From Takakia lepidozioides (Eukaryota > Streptophyta > Takakiopsida > Takakiales > Takakiaceae): 60,000 nucleotides of DNA. Below the pieces are notes generated by a model. That model made no database searches. It was not told the DNA's origin and saw nothing but the letters and a program-made list of their open reading frames with translations. This document shows positions 10,788 to 22,145 of this stretch, one piece after another; position 1 is the first letter of the stretch, and the number at the start of each line of letters is the position of its first letter. The stretch covers positions 16,742,001 through 16,802,000 of the forward strand of contig CM060733.1 of NCBI GenBank assembly GCA_030704615.1, in the 5' to 3' direction. The position numbers and the translations under genes were made by a program.

Positions 10788-13540
10788 ATGGCAGGGTTGA
10801 ATAATGCAGAGTTGTCTGTTGGACATGATAATGGCATCAGCGTTAGTACCCCAACCCTCACCGCAGATGTTCAAAGACCACCAAGTGCCCAAGTCAATAA
10901 GGATTTTTCTGGCGCTTGTGAGTATGTGAGGATACTATGTAAGGCAGGACGTCTGAACGCTGACCATTTTGAACCAAGGAGGTGTTCAAGCAGACTCGAC
11001 TGTCTATGTCTGTCTCTTGCAGGAATGTATCAACACAAAAAACCTAGCAAAGAGCAAGCAGGTGCATGCCCACATCATTCGAAGTGGATGCAAGCCACAA
11101 ACATTGTACTCAACACCCTTCTCAATATGTATGCCAAGTGCGGTAGCATTGTGGACGCACGCCAAGTGTTTGACAAAATGTCTGAACGAGATAAGTTTAC
11201 CTGGACTATGATGATGGCAGGCTGTGCCAAGCATGGGCACGGCGAGGACGCTGTCAAACTGTATGAGCAAATGGAACAGGAAGGGGTGACCCCGGATAAG
11301 GTGGCATTCATCTGTGTTCTCAATGCGTGTGCTTCCCTGCAAGCCCTGGAAAAGGGCAAAAAGATCCATGCTGATATCATCAAAGCGGGAATCCCATCAT
11401 ACATTAATTTGGAGAATAGCCTTGTGAACATGTATGCCAAATGCGGGGTCAAGGATGCACAACAAGTGTTCGACAATATGGCCAAACAAGATGTGGTTTC
11501 ATGGAGTGCCATGATCACAGGATACGTTCAGCATGGGTGTGCTAGAGAAGCTCTTAAAACATATGATCAAATGCAGCAGGAGGGAGTGACGCCAAACAGG
11601 GTTACATTCATGTCCGTTCTGAATGCATGTGCCAGCCTAGGAGCCCTAGATAAGGGCAAACAGGTCCATGCTGACATCATCAAAACTGGGACTGTATCAT
11701 ATATCAACTTGGAGAATTCACTAGTTGACATGTACGCAAAATGTAGGAGCCTTAAAGATGCACAGCAAGTGTTTGACAGCATGGCTAAACGAGATGCGGT
11801 TTCATGGAGTGCATTGATAGCAGGATATGCTCATCACGGGCTTGGTAGGGAGGCTGTAGATATCTATGAGGAAATGCAACAGGAGGGAGTCGTGCCTAAC
11901 ATGGTTGCATTTATTTGCGCTATCAATGCATGCTCGAGCCTAGGAGCCCTGGAAAGGGGCAAAGAGGTCCATGCTGATACAATCAGAGCTGGAATTGTGT
12001 CCTCTATTAATTTGGAGAATACCCTTGTTGACATGTACGCAAAATGTGGGAGCATGAAGGAGGCGCTTCAAGTGTTTGACAATATAGAAAAACGAGATGT
12101 GGTCTCATGGAGTGCTCTGATAGCAGGATATGCTCAGCACCAGCGTGGTGCGGAGGCTTTCAATATGTATGAGCGAATGCAACAGGATGGAGTGCTGCCC
12201 GATAGAGTCACATTCACTTGTCTCCTCAAAGCGTGTGCTAGCCTTGGAACCCTGGAAAAATGCAAGCAGGTCCATGCTGACATCAGAATGTCTGGGATTG
12301 TGGTAGATATCATTCTGGGAAATACCCTTCTTGATACGTATGCCAAATGCGGGAGCGTGAAGGATTCCCGTGAAGTGTTCGACAACATGGCTCAAAAAGA
12401 TGTCGTCTCCTGGACGACCATGATTGCAGGATATGCTCACCACAAGTGTGGCCAGGAAGCTTTGGAGGTCTATGAGAAAATGCGGCAGGAAGGGGTGTCA
12501 CCTGACAAGGTTACGTTCACTTGCGTTCTTAATGCTTGTATCATCTTAGAAGACCTGGAAAAGGGCAAAGAGGTCCATGCTGACGTCATTAAATCTGGAA
12601 TGGCACCAGGTATCATCCTGGATAATAGCCTTGTTGACATGTATGCCAAATGTGGGAGCATAAAAAATGCACGTCAAGTGTTTGACGATATGGTTCAACG
12701 AGATGTGTGCTCATGGAACGCCATGATCTGGCTATGCGAAACATGATTGTGCCAGGGAGGCTTTGGAGATCTATGAGAAAATGCTAGAGGAAGAAGTGAT
12801 TCCTGACCTGGTCACATTCACTTGTGTTCTGAATGCATGTGCCAGCCTAGGAGCCCTGGAGAAGGGCAGGTGGGTCCATGGTGAGATCAGCAAAACTGGA
12901 ATTATGCCAGATATCATTCTGGATAACAGCCTAGTTGACATGTATGCCAAATGTGGGAGCACAGAGGATGCACGTAAAGTGTTTAACAATATGACTAATC
13001 GAGATGTGGTCTCATGGAATGCCATGATTGCAGGATATGCTCACCATGGGTTTGGTAGGGAGGCCCTTGTATTATTTGAACAAATGCAACATGAAGGCTT
13101 GAAGCCAGATACTGTCACATTTATCTCTCTTCTCTCGGTATGTAGCCATGTGGGCTTAGTGGAAGAAGGCTGTCACTACTTTGATTCCATGAGTGGAGAT
13201 CATGGCCTCACTCCTACAGTGGAGCATTTTGGTTGTATTGTGGACGTTCTCCGCCGTGCAGGACAATTGACTGAGGCACGGGACTTTATTCACAGAATGC
13301 CAGTTGAACAAGATGCTCGGGTGTGGAGATCCTTGCTTGGTGCTTGCAAAACGCATGGCAATGTGGAGCTAGCAGAACATGATGCAAAATTCGTTGTCAA
13401 GGGGGGCCAATAGCACAGTGCAGCTTAGGTGCTGCTCTCAAACACTTATACTGCGGCAGGGAGGCAGAACAGAAAAGCAAGTGTGAGAAAAATGATGGAG
13501 GACAGGGGTGTCAGAAAGGACATCAGCCATGATGATCAGG
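10788..13540 (+). pseudogene. Truncated, frameshifted PPR paralogue
   Basis: The start MAGLNNAEL and the upstream GAGTCATGCAG block match the intact PPR gene. The first open part runs 10788-12746. Inside it, about 10960-11100 is read in the wrong frame between two compensating indels, since the adjacent frame encodes LLQECINTKNLAKSKQVHAH there. A small deletion near 12735 destroys AGY after SWNAMI and causes the stop at 12744-12746. The frame resumes at 12763-13413 with two PPR units and the start of the E region, ending at KGGQ. A degenerate E remnant continues to about 13540. There is no PG box and no DYW domain, so editing activity is lost. It has about seven P-L-S triplets against nine in the intact gene. 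Confidence 0.88.
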
Positions 13541-13615
13541 GCCTGAGGAAATGTGCTGCTTCAATTGCAAGTGCATAATCTGTCACAGGTTTTTGGAATC
13601 AAAAAGTAAGATTAA

Positions 13616-14861
13616 CCCTTAAGTGTCAAAACTCATTTTCACCCACTCGTGGAAAAACATGACCCTGGCCCACAAAAACAAATTTATCTATAGAATCTCT
13701 GTGTCCCTGTAAAACTGACCGTTGGAATTACTTCCCACCTACCCCACCTCCTACCACAAAAAGTTTCACCAAAATCCAACAGCCAGATCTGAAGATTATG
13801 AAGTGTAGAGTGGGGACAAAAAAAAATCTCCACTAAGAACTAGGTGCCAAAAAAGCAGTTTTTTGCTCGTATTTGGGCATTTTTAATTTTTTCTGTTTGA
13901 GAGTCTCAAGAACGTTGTTCCACACCTGATACCGCACATTCTCATAAAATTTCAGTTTTTTCTGAAATGTTCTCAAGTGGGCTCCCTTGTAGTGACAAAT
14001 TGGGGGGTCAAAATATGCCATTTTCTTTGGGCAGGCCAAAATCTCTCTTCCTAAAATTATACAAAAATATTCAGCTGGTCAATCCCTAATCCCTCCAGTT
14101 GAAATGTCATGGGCTTCCATATGAAGTCCCCGAAAAACTTTGAGGCCAATCAGCCAATGCACCGCATCCTTAGGTTCCCTGCCCAAGACTTCAAATGGCA
14201 CACCTTTGGTATAGCCTGCAGGCCTAGGATATTTGGAGCCGTAGCCCAGAAGGGCGCGGGGTTTGGGAGCTCCTATGGCTACCCGGCCATGCTTTCATGG
14301 GGGGCTACCCGGCCCTGCTTTCATGGGGGGCCACTCCACCCTCAACCCTCTCAAACCCCCACCCTAGGTTTGGCCCACCCCTCGTGGCGTTTTTCTCGAG
14401 CCCCGAGCTCTGCCGCCATCGCGGCTGCATTCCCTCCAGCCCGCCCTGCATGGAGTTAGACGGAGCTGCCATCGCCGTGGATTCAGGCTAGGGCCCAGGC
14501 CTGGGAATGCCCAGACCTGCGCTGGGCGCCATGCCCCCGCCGGGCAATCAAGGGGTTTGGGGGAGCGCCCTAACCTTTATGGGGTATCTTTCAGTCACCC
14601 TAACCTGACCGCAGTTGCCATGTCAGCAACTTGGGCAGGTTAGGGGGGCCAAATTGACCTCAAAAAACTGAGTGTGCCCCCTTCCAATTGGTCCAGACCC
14701 ATACCCCTTCAGGCATTGACCAATTGGCCAATGCCATATAAGGGGGACCCGATTATCTGTCGATTGAGCTAAAAAGAAGGCCAATCAGCCTTAACCACAG
14801 GAAGTTATGGCTGGTTAAAGAAACCTAACCGACCAAAACGGATCAATTTGACACTTGAGGG
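13616..14861. mobile_element. Non-autonomous piggyBac-like element
   Basis: The ends are inverted: TTAACCCTTAAGTGTCAAA at 13612-13630 and the reverse complement of TTAACCCTCAAGTGTCAAA ending at 14865, 18 of 19 matching. Insertion into TTAA with termini beginning CCC is the signature of the piggyBac superfamily. The 1246-base interior has no transposase. It is AT-rich on the left, GC-rich in the middle (14250-14560), and contains a roughly 26-bp tandem duplication, GCTACCCGGCC-x-TGCTTTCATGGGGG, around 14277-14328. The 116-residue open frame 14109-14459 has no recognised domain. The TTAA copies at 13612-13615 and 14862-14865 would be the target duplication. Confidence 0.65.
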
Positions 14862-14865
14862 TTAA

Positions 14866-15697
14866 AGCAAAACAAAAATCATTCAAGTGTGATGACAGAC
14901 CTTACAGTGGAGCGTTTTCTGTGATAATCACAACAACATGGAAGTCATGGAAAACCATATTGCAGAGGAATGGTTGTCAAATTTCAGCAGTATGAAAAAA
15001 CCCGAGGTTATGGGTCTTGGAAAGTTTTGCACCAATAATGCTTGAGAAAGGGATTCCCACACGAGGGAGATAGACTGGGACCCTTAAGACAAAGTGTTCA
15101 TCATTTGTTGAATGCCATAGTCTCTCAAGTATGCTGGGAAATCTCCTAGGAGAGTAACTACCTGCATGGAGGTAGTTATATTTTCTTAACCCAGAAAGAA
15201 AACTCTAAGTCTTTGACCAAATCAATCTCCATGGAGGTAGTCGCCACCACCAACCAGCCTCATTATGACGAGGCTACACAAAATTAAGAGTTGACATTTC
15301 CAGCACACCTGCTAGACCAGCAACTGGCACCACAATGCTATACAAAATTGAGAGGCGATATTTCCAGCCTAGTGGCCATACCCTGTTAGTTCACATGCAC
15401 ACGCTTTCTTTCAAATCAAGCCACTTCAATATTGGGACAAACATCTTTGTTGGCAAATAAGAAGTGTGCAGCATAGCTTTATAGAAAAACCCAAGTGGGG
15501 TGATTGTACAAATGGGTAATATTGTCCCCGAGATGAGAAACAAACCAGTGTTGTACTGGTATATAGGGTTAACCCAAGTATCAATAGTGGGTATCAACCT
15601 GGTATGAGAGAACCTACCACGCGGGTAGCTAACGGCCACAATACCCAGAATAGACCAGTGTTACCCTATTTCGATTTGCCACCCTACCATACTCATA
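14866..15697. other. Intergenic with short direct repeats
   Basis: No gene seen. Two roughly 35-base phrases repeat: CTACACAAAATT-AGAG-TGACATTTCCAGC near 15271 and CTATACAAAATTGAGAGGCGATATTTCCAGC near 15338. CATGGAGGTAGT also occurs twice (15164 and 15231). Confidence 0.35.
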
Positions 15698-16355
15698 CAG
15701 TCGGCCCTCGGTCCTCCATATCTGTTAATATTTGGGAGTAAGAAAAACTGTAACACTTAAAGGATTTGTAACACTTTAACAGATACAAATTTAGATCAAT
15801 GAAAAGTAACATTTATAAAGCTCACTCTTATGTAAGGAGCCCTAAAAAATTCACGTTAATAGAACTACGAGAAGGGAAAAACCATCATCATGGCTGATGA
15901 TCTACAAACACTGAAGGTTGGAAGAAAGATTCTATGCATGTCTGATGTGAATGTCTCAATATCTCTACACCCTTTGCAAATTTCTCTAACTTGTCTACCA
16001 AGTGCATGACATCTGTCGACCTCTGCTGCAAGAAATGATGCATGTTTCAAGAGCAACCAGTGCCTTCCTACATTACCATCCAGTACTGGGGTTACAGGTT
16101 TATCAGTAACTATATATTCACTATTATTAAGCTCCTTTATATATGTCCACTTGAGTTGATCACAGACTTAACTTGAGTGAATGAAGAGCACTTTAACACA
16201 TACACATGGTCATTATTCAAAGAGGGGAGTAACCGATGTTTAACAATTAAACACTTAACGTCTTGCTTAGTTCACCCAAGTAGGGAGTAAGAATTATGCT
16301 AACACATATAGTTTTTTAACGCTTATGGAGGTAACAAATATGGAGGGCCGACTTG
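15698..16355. mobile_element. Probable pogo-like (Tc1/mariner) MITE
   Basis: The left end CAGTCGGCCCTC (preceded by TA at 15696-15697) is inverted at the right end, where GAGGGCCGACTTG ends at 16355 with a TA two bases on. Inside the ends, CCTCCATATCTGTTA on the left pairs with TAACAAATATGGAGG on the right, and GGGAGTAAG occurs near each end. CAGTCG-type termini with TA duplication are typical of pogo/Tigger MITEs. The right TA is offset by one base, so the boundary is approximate. No transposase is encoded. Confidence 0.45.
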
Positions 16356-16358
16356 ATA

Positions 16359-16880
16359 CCTCTCGTGAATGCAGAGCGATACCCTGGGTAGAGTCTTGCG
16401 ATATACTAGCACACATTTTAGGGAAAGGGTGACGGCTACGTAGAGGGAACCTTTGGGCGGCAGATTGCAGTTAGGGTGAGAGATTTGTTAGATTTGGGGT
16501 GGTTGTGTAATTGCAGTTGTGATTACACCAAGGACAGTGGTGGCAATGGACAAATCGTGGCTGGGTATGCCTATGTATATATTGGAAACCCTTGATGTCA
16601 CATGGAATTCAGCCTATCTGTCCTGAGAATGAACTTCATACCCGGGTTGATATCTGCCTGGTATTGCACAATTCCAAACCCTACTATTGATACCACATAC
16701 TGGTTCTTGCAAAAAGCAATACTTATACCAGTATTGCTGGGGCACTTATTCATCATTACCTCTATTTCTATTAATTTATTATGTCATGGTTTGCATTTTT
16801 TTTTGGGGCCCTGCGTGTGCAGAGTCCCCTAGGTACTAGTAAGTAATAAGTAGTAAGAATAGCACATCAGCATTAGCACA
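16359..16880. other. Intergenic between MITE and retrotransposon
   Basis: No gene seen. A T-rich run (16796-16805) lies shortly before the first recognisable gag sequence. No LTR or primer-binding site could be found here, so the following element seems 5'-truncated. Confidence 0.35.
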
Positions 16881-16888
16881 TCCCCCTC

Positions 16889-18955
16889 ATGCGGCCCATA
16901 CTCGTAGACAAACAAGGGGTTACTGAAGCTCAGGAAATCCAGTTTTGGTATGGAATTCTGGACAAGGAGCTCAAGAGAAGGGTGCGAGATGCAACCCTGT
17001 TACAAGCAGCCCAACCCACATTAGCAGATGTGTTTCTGCTGGCTGAGCGGATTGAGCTCAACATGGTGGAGGAGCGAGTTGTCACCATTGGATTTGGCAA
17101 GGACATGCCTGCACGAGGCGCAGCTGCCAGCCCACAGGCACAAGGTACTGCCCAGCAGCGTGGTCAGGGGGGCAAGGTTTCCCAACCCAAGTTCCATGGA
17201 GTTTACAGGGGACCTCAGGTGCAGAGGCCCGTGGCATCTTTTGCAGGCCAACAACAACCAGGGGTGGTATGTTGGACATGTGGAGGACCCCATGTCAAGA
17301 AAGATTGCCCAAAGAATGGCAGAAGGCCGGCACAAGCACAGCCTGCACAGTTGCAGTGTGGGCATTGTGGCAAGTATGGACATGGAGATGCCCAGTGTTA
17401 TGACTTGCACCCTGAGTTGCGCCCAGGCCAGTTCCAAGGGAACAATGGTGGCCGGGGGCGAGGTGGACCAGCCCAGAGAGCACGAGGTGATCGGGCACGA
17501 GGTGCAGGCCAAGGGCAAGCTCAACATGGCCAAGGACGCGGATGTCAGGGTGTTGACCAAAGCATGGCCAACCGGCTTCAGCAGCTAGAGCAGAGGCTCG
17601 CTGCCATGGCTACAGCTCAGGCGGTACCGGCTCCCAGGCGGGATGGTCCACCTCCTGTTCCTGAGGGAGGAGATATGGGAGGCATGGGATTCATATACGG
17701 AGCAGCACTACCACTAGAGCAGGTGGAGTCTGCTGCAGCCGTGACTCGAGGAGCAGCACGAGTTCCTGAGCCACGAGGTGCAGAGGTGGAGTTGGATCCA
17801 CAACGTGGGGAGGCAAGCCGTCAAGCGAGGCTGCCTCAGTCATTCACCTTGGCGGAGACAGTGTCAACGCCATCCATGGCACCTAGTTCTCGCCCGACTG
17901 TTACCGAGGCGGAGGTTTCTATGCCATTGGGGAGAGCTACACGTGCAACACTGATACCTGCTGCCAAGGCTAGTGCAGCCGGTGTGTTGTTGGGGGCAGC
18001 CACCTCTGTGTGTCAAGCCCCACTGTTCTCGGCAACCATGATTGCGACGCCGGGGGTAAGACCAGCTGCAGTGTTCAGACTAGCAGCAACACTCTATGAG
18101 AGTGGGGAGGTCACGTCATCTTCTGCGGAGTTAGTGGAAGGTATAGTGGCAGAGGGATCCTCGGATTTGAGGGTCAAGACTGCCATGGCTGCGCCATGGC
18201 AAGCTGCAGCTGCCAAGTTGACGGAGCTGCCAACTAGGCCAGCCTTTGAGCACGCCATGGTGACACCTGGAGTTGTCTTGTTAGACAACCAGGGAGACAT
18301 TTTCACTTTGAGTGGACCGGCAGGCAAGAAGTACTGGCCACTGCGGGTCTTGTTGGACTCGGGAGCTCAGCCACTGATGTTGGGCAGAGCTGCTATTGCA
18401 GGTTTGGGCCTCATGGAGGCGGATATGGAGCCTTGTCCTTTCCAGATACAGACATCTCTGGGAGGATCAGAGCAGGCTCGGGGCATGACACGGCGTGAGT
18501 TGGCCATTGGACTACAAGCAGATCATCCTGTAGATGGCTGAGTGATGCGAGCCAAGGCCATTGTGACAGACGCGGTCTCTTACGATGTCCTTGTGGGTGG
18601 GGCAGTGTTATATCCCATGGGCTTCACCCTGGACTTTTGGGAGGAGTCAGCATCCTACAGGCCTGGATGGCAGTCAGGGGATGGTCGTCGTGCACAGCTC
18701 CCTGTGACATTCATTGGGGGTATTGCGGTTGCCCAACGGGGCAAGATGCCAACACTAGCCGCCTTTACAGCTGCAGTTAGTTGGCCTAGAGAGTTGCTGG
18801 AGGGCAATGCCCATGCAGAGGATGTGTCACCTCCAGCAGAGCAGGATGACATGCATGGTATGGCGGAGTTGCCTGCCATGGTTGCTCACACTCCATTGTG
18901 GGGTACGAGCAAGGATTTGCAGCAGGTTGCGGATCGACGGGTGCAACAAGCCTAG
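16889..18955 (+). pseudogene. Gag and aspartic protease of the methyltransferase retrotransposon
   Basis: The readable frame starts inside the capsid region (WYGILDKELKRRVRDAT) with no N-terminal gag before it. Two zinc knuckles follow at about residues 128-166: CWTCGGPHVKKDC (CX2CX3HX4C, one residue short of standard) and CGHCGKYGHGDAQC (CX2CX4HX4C). A Gln/Gly/Arg-rich linker and a long Ala-rich, low-complexity stretch come next. The protease active site is VLLDSGAQPLMLG near 18346-18384, and the flap/second-strand region appears as YDVLVGGAVLYPMG after the in-frame TGA at 18539-18541. The frame ends at TAG 18953-18955. The product would package RNA and mature the polyprotein; this copy cannot make it whole. 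Confidence 0.75.
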
Positions 18956-19018
18956 GTAGAGGCTTTTGTACCGTTAGGAGAGGAGGAGAGTGCGGGTATT
19001 GCACCAGGACCACCTCAG

Positions 19019-20317
19019 TTGTCACCATTGGATACCACACCTATTGTGTGGCAGTATATGGATGAAGGCATTTGCCTTCTGGACTTGTTTGGCGGGATCA
19101 GCACCGGATTGGCTACTGTGCTACAGACAGGTGTGCGGGTAAGGCATTACCTGTATGTGGAGAGGGATGAGACTGCACGACGCGTCTCACTGCGCCATGT
19201 GGCTCAGTTGGTACAGCAGTACCCTGACTTGTTGCATGTGTCTGCAGTTCGTGGATACCAACAAGCCTTACGAGCAGACATTTCCTTGTTGGGGGCGCAA
19301 GATTTGGAGCAGGTTGGCTCCATTGATCTGATAGTGGCAGGTTGGCCCGGCCAAGGGTATTCATCAGCCGGGCATGACAATGGACTGCGAGACTCGAGGA
19401 CGGGTCTGTTTTGGGAGATGGTGCGGGTTTTGCGCCACTTGCAGCTTCATCAAGCTGTATCTCCAGCATACATCTTGGAGAATGTGCCACTGATGGGTGA
19501 TTCTCGGGCCAGGGTGATGGCCAGTGTGCATCAAGTCCGATCGTGGCTTGGGTCAGCAGTGCTGCTGGATGCAGCTGCAGTGGGATCACGGGCTCATCGT
19601 CCACGGCTTTGGTGGACTAACTTGATGCCACTCGCACTGCTCAAGTGTGCATTTGATGGGGTGCAGCGGCCAGCACACCTCACCGTGGATGGCATTTTGG
19701 ACACAGGGAGGTAGTCTCAACGTGTGAGACACGATGACCGTTCGCCTTTGGCAGTGGTCAACAGGGTGGGTCAACCACGAGCAACATTACCTACACCGCT
19801 CAGCTTCCCAGGATCCCATGCTTTTCGGGATGGTGGACCTGGCCTCTTGTGGGATAGCCAGTTGCAACAGTTAGTGGAGCCTAATGCCGACGAGCGAGAG
19901 CGGGCTATGGGATTTTCCACTGGGACCACGGCGGTGCCTTCTCTTTCTGAGGCATCACGTCGTCAGGTGTTGGGGCAAGCAATGGATCTCAATTGCTTGA
20001 CCTGGATTATCAGCTTGGCTATGGCTGAGCAACGTAGAGTGCGGAGTGCCCTTCCCTTGACGGTCTCTCTGCCTACCGAGACGGTACAGGCAGTGAGTGG
20101 GGGCGAGCCGGTGAGGACCACGGGGTGTAGACATCCATGGCACACGTGGGAGGTGCTCGAGGTTCAGAAGGACTTGGCAGCCAAGGCAGCTGTGATGGAT
20201 GAGGTTGGGGATTCTTCTCGGGATGAGGAGGTTCTCAATGATGAGATGATGGGGCAGGATGAGGCCTTGTCATTGACTGAGCAGGAAGGGAGTACTGCTC
20301 AAGAGGTTGCAGCATAA
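19019..20317 (+). pseudogene. DNMT3-like cytosine-5 DNA methyltransferase domain in a retrotransposon
   Basis: The canonical, non-rearranged C5-methyltransferase motif order is visible: motif I LDLFGGISTGL (from 19079), motif II-like YVERDETAR, motif IV region DLIVAGWPGQGYSSAG (about 19325-19370), then GLFWEMVRVLRH, motif VI YILENVPLMGD (ENV at 19478-19486), motif VIII RAHRPRLWWTNL (about 19580-19620), and after an in-frame TAG (19712-19714) motif IX ERERAMGFSTGTT and motif X LGQAMDLNCLTWI (to about 20010). The G-I-S/A-T-G-L, GLFWEM and ENV-x-x-MG patterns are closest to DNMT3 rather than MET1, CMT or the rearranged DRM. The motif IV catalytic Cys is Gly (GGC, 19349-19351), so this copy would be inactive even without the stops. 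It lies between protease and reverse transcriptase in the gag frame. Confidence 0.85.
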
Positions 20318-20329
20318 CAACCACGGACG

Positions 20330-22145
20330 CGTCCTCTACCTCTAAGCCCACTGGACTTAAGGTTGCAGTTACGGAGGACAATTGGGAGCCTGACATTGGA
20401 CCCATTGTCACCGGAGAAGAGAGATGACGTATACGGCGGTTCCTGAGGGCTTACAGGAATTGCTTTGCCTTCAGTTTGAAGGACTTGGGAGCACTGAAGG
20501 GTCAAGAGATCCGTATTGAGTTGGCCACTGACACGCCAATCTTTCGGAGACCCTATAGATACAGTGACATGGAGAGGTCTTTGATTCAGATGAGGACTCA
20601 AGATCTCTGGGAGGCAGGTTTGGTGGAGCTCTCTGGTGGAGAGTATGCTTCAGCCACAGTGATGCCAGCCAAGAAGGATGTCTATGGCAATTGGACGGAG
20701 AGACGTATGTGCGGTGATTACCGGCCTGTAAATCGTCAGACCAAGTCCAATAGGTATGCCATGCCGACACCAGAGGAGATCTTTGATGCCATTGGGCATT
20801 CCCAGGTCTTTAGCACGTTGGATTTACGATCCGGATATCACCAGTTGCCGATCAAGGAGGCGGATAAGCAAAAGACGTCATTCTGGGGGATCAATGAGCA
20901 CGGGAAGGATTGCCTATACCAGTGGCGGTTCTTACCATTTGGGCTTAAAAACGCTCCCGCTGAGTTTCAAAGAGTCATGGACAGGATTCTAGCAGGGGTG
21001 GAGTTTGCTCGGTGCTACATAGATGACATCGTCATCTTTAGTGCTACGGTGGAGGAGCATGAGAGACACCTTCAGGGGGTATTTGAGCGCTTAAGGACGC
21101 ACGGATTGAAGTTACATCCGGGCAAGTGCAAGTTTTTTCACAACCAGATTGAGTATCTGGGTCACATGATATATCCTGGAGGATTGGGGGTACAGCAGAC
21201 TAAGGTAGAGTCCATTGCACAGGTTCCACGCCCCACGGATGTGAGCCGAGTTTGAGCTTTCATGGGGTTAGCAAACTATTACAGACGGTTTGTTAAGGGA
21301 TTTAGTGCCATTGCAAAGGCTCTAATCAAGCTGACCAAGGTAGACCAGGAGTGGTATTGGGAAGATGAGCAAGAACAAGCTTTTCAAGAGCTCAAGGCGA
21401 GGTTGACCTCGGCGCCCATCTTGAGACGACCTATCAGGGGGCGTCCTTTTCAGCTGCATACAGATTGGAGCATGCTGGGGCTTGGAGTGGTGCTCACACA
21501 GGTGATGATGAGGGAAGAGAGTTCGTAGTGGCTTATGCTAGCCGCTCGAACAATGCTGCAGAGTCTAAGTATAGCTCATATGAGGGAGATTGCTTAGCTG
21601 CAGTGTGGGCCGTGGCACACTTCAGGTGTTATCTATACGGCAATCTCTTCACCCTTGTCACGGATCACCAACCACTCAAGTGGTTGATGGAGTCAGACAA
21701 GCTTATGGGGAAGCTTGCACGGTGGGCACTCATCCTTCAAGAGTATGACTTTCAGGTGGTGCATCGACCGGGTTTGGTCAATCGCAATGCAGATGGGTTG
21801 AGTCGCAATCCATGCACGAGCCAGCAGGATGACACTGGAGCTCGGTGGCATGGTGAGACGGACGAGGAGATGGTGCCCGGATGGCATGCATCTGCATTTC
21901 TGTGTATCTTGGCAGCGGAAGGCCAGGTTGGACCTGCAACAGGGATGACTGTAGATCAAGTGTCTGAGGACCCTGAGGCCAGCAATGAGCAAGGTGGCGC
22001 CAAAGATATACATGAGGATTCAGTTGTGTTGGACTACCTCCGCACTGGAGACACTGCAGCCACTGTGACTGCCAAAGAGAGGGATCGGATCCTACAACGA
22101 GCCAAGAGGTTCAAGTGGGAGGGGACACACCTGCTCCGAGTGTAG
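20330..22145 (+). pseudogene. Reverse transcriptase and RNase H of the methyltransferase retrotransposon
   Basis: After a frame change near 20330, the frame encodes RRPYRYSDMER, then [38 protein letters not shown] and the catalytic CYIDDIVIF (about 21010-21040), followed by the thumb FFHNQIEYLGHMI. A TGA at 21253-21255 interrupts PTDVSRV/AFMGLANYYRRF. RNase H starts with the LHTDWS block near 21460, continues after a frameshift near 21500 as AYASRSNNAAESKY, and ends with TDHQPLKWL and the N-x-N-A-D-G-LSR tail near 21800. Order and motifs are standard Ty3/gypsy. The first RNase H Asp is present as TDW rather than the usual TDAS. Confidence 0.85.
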
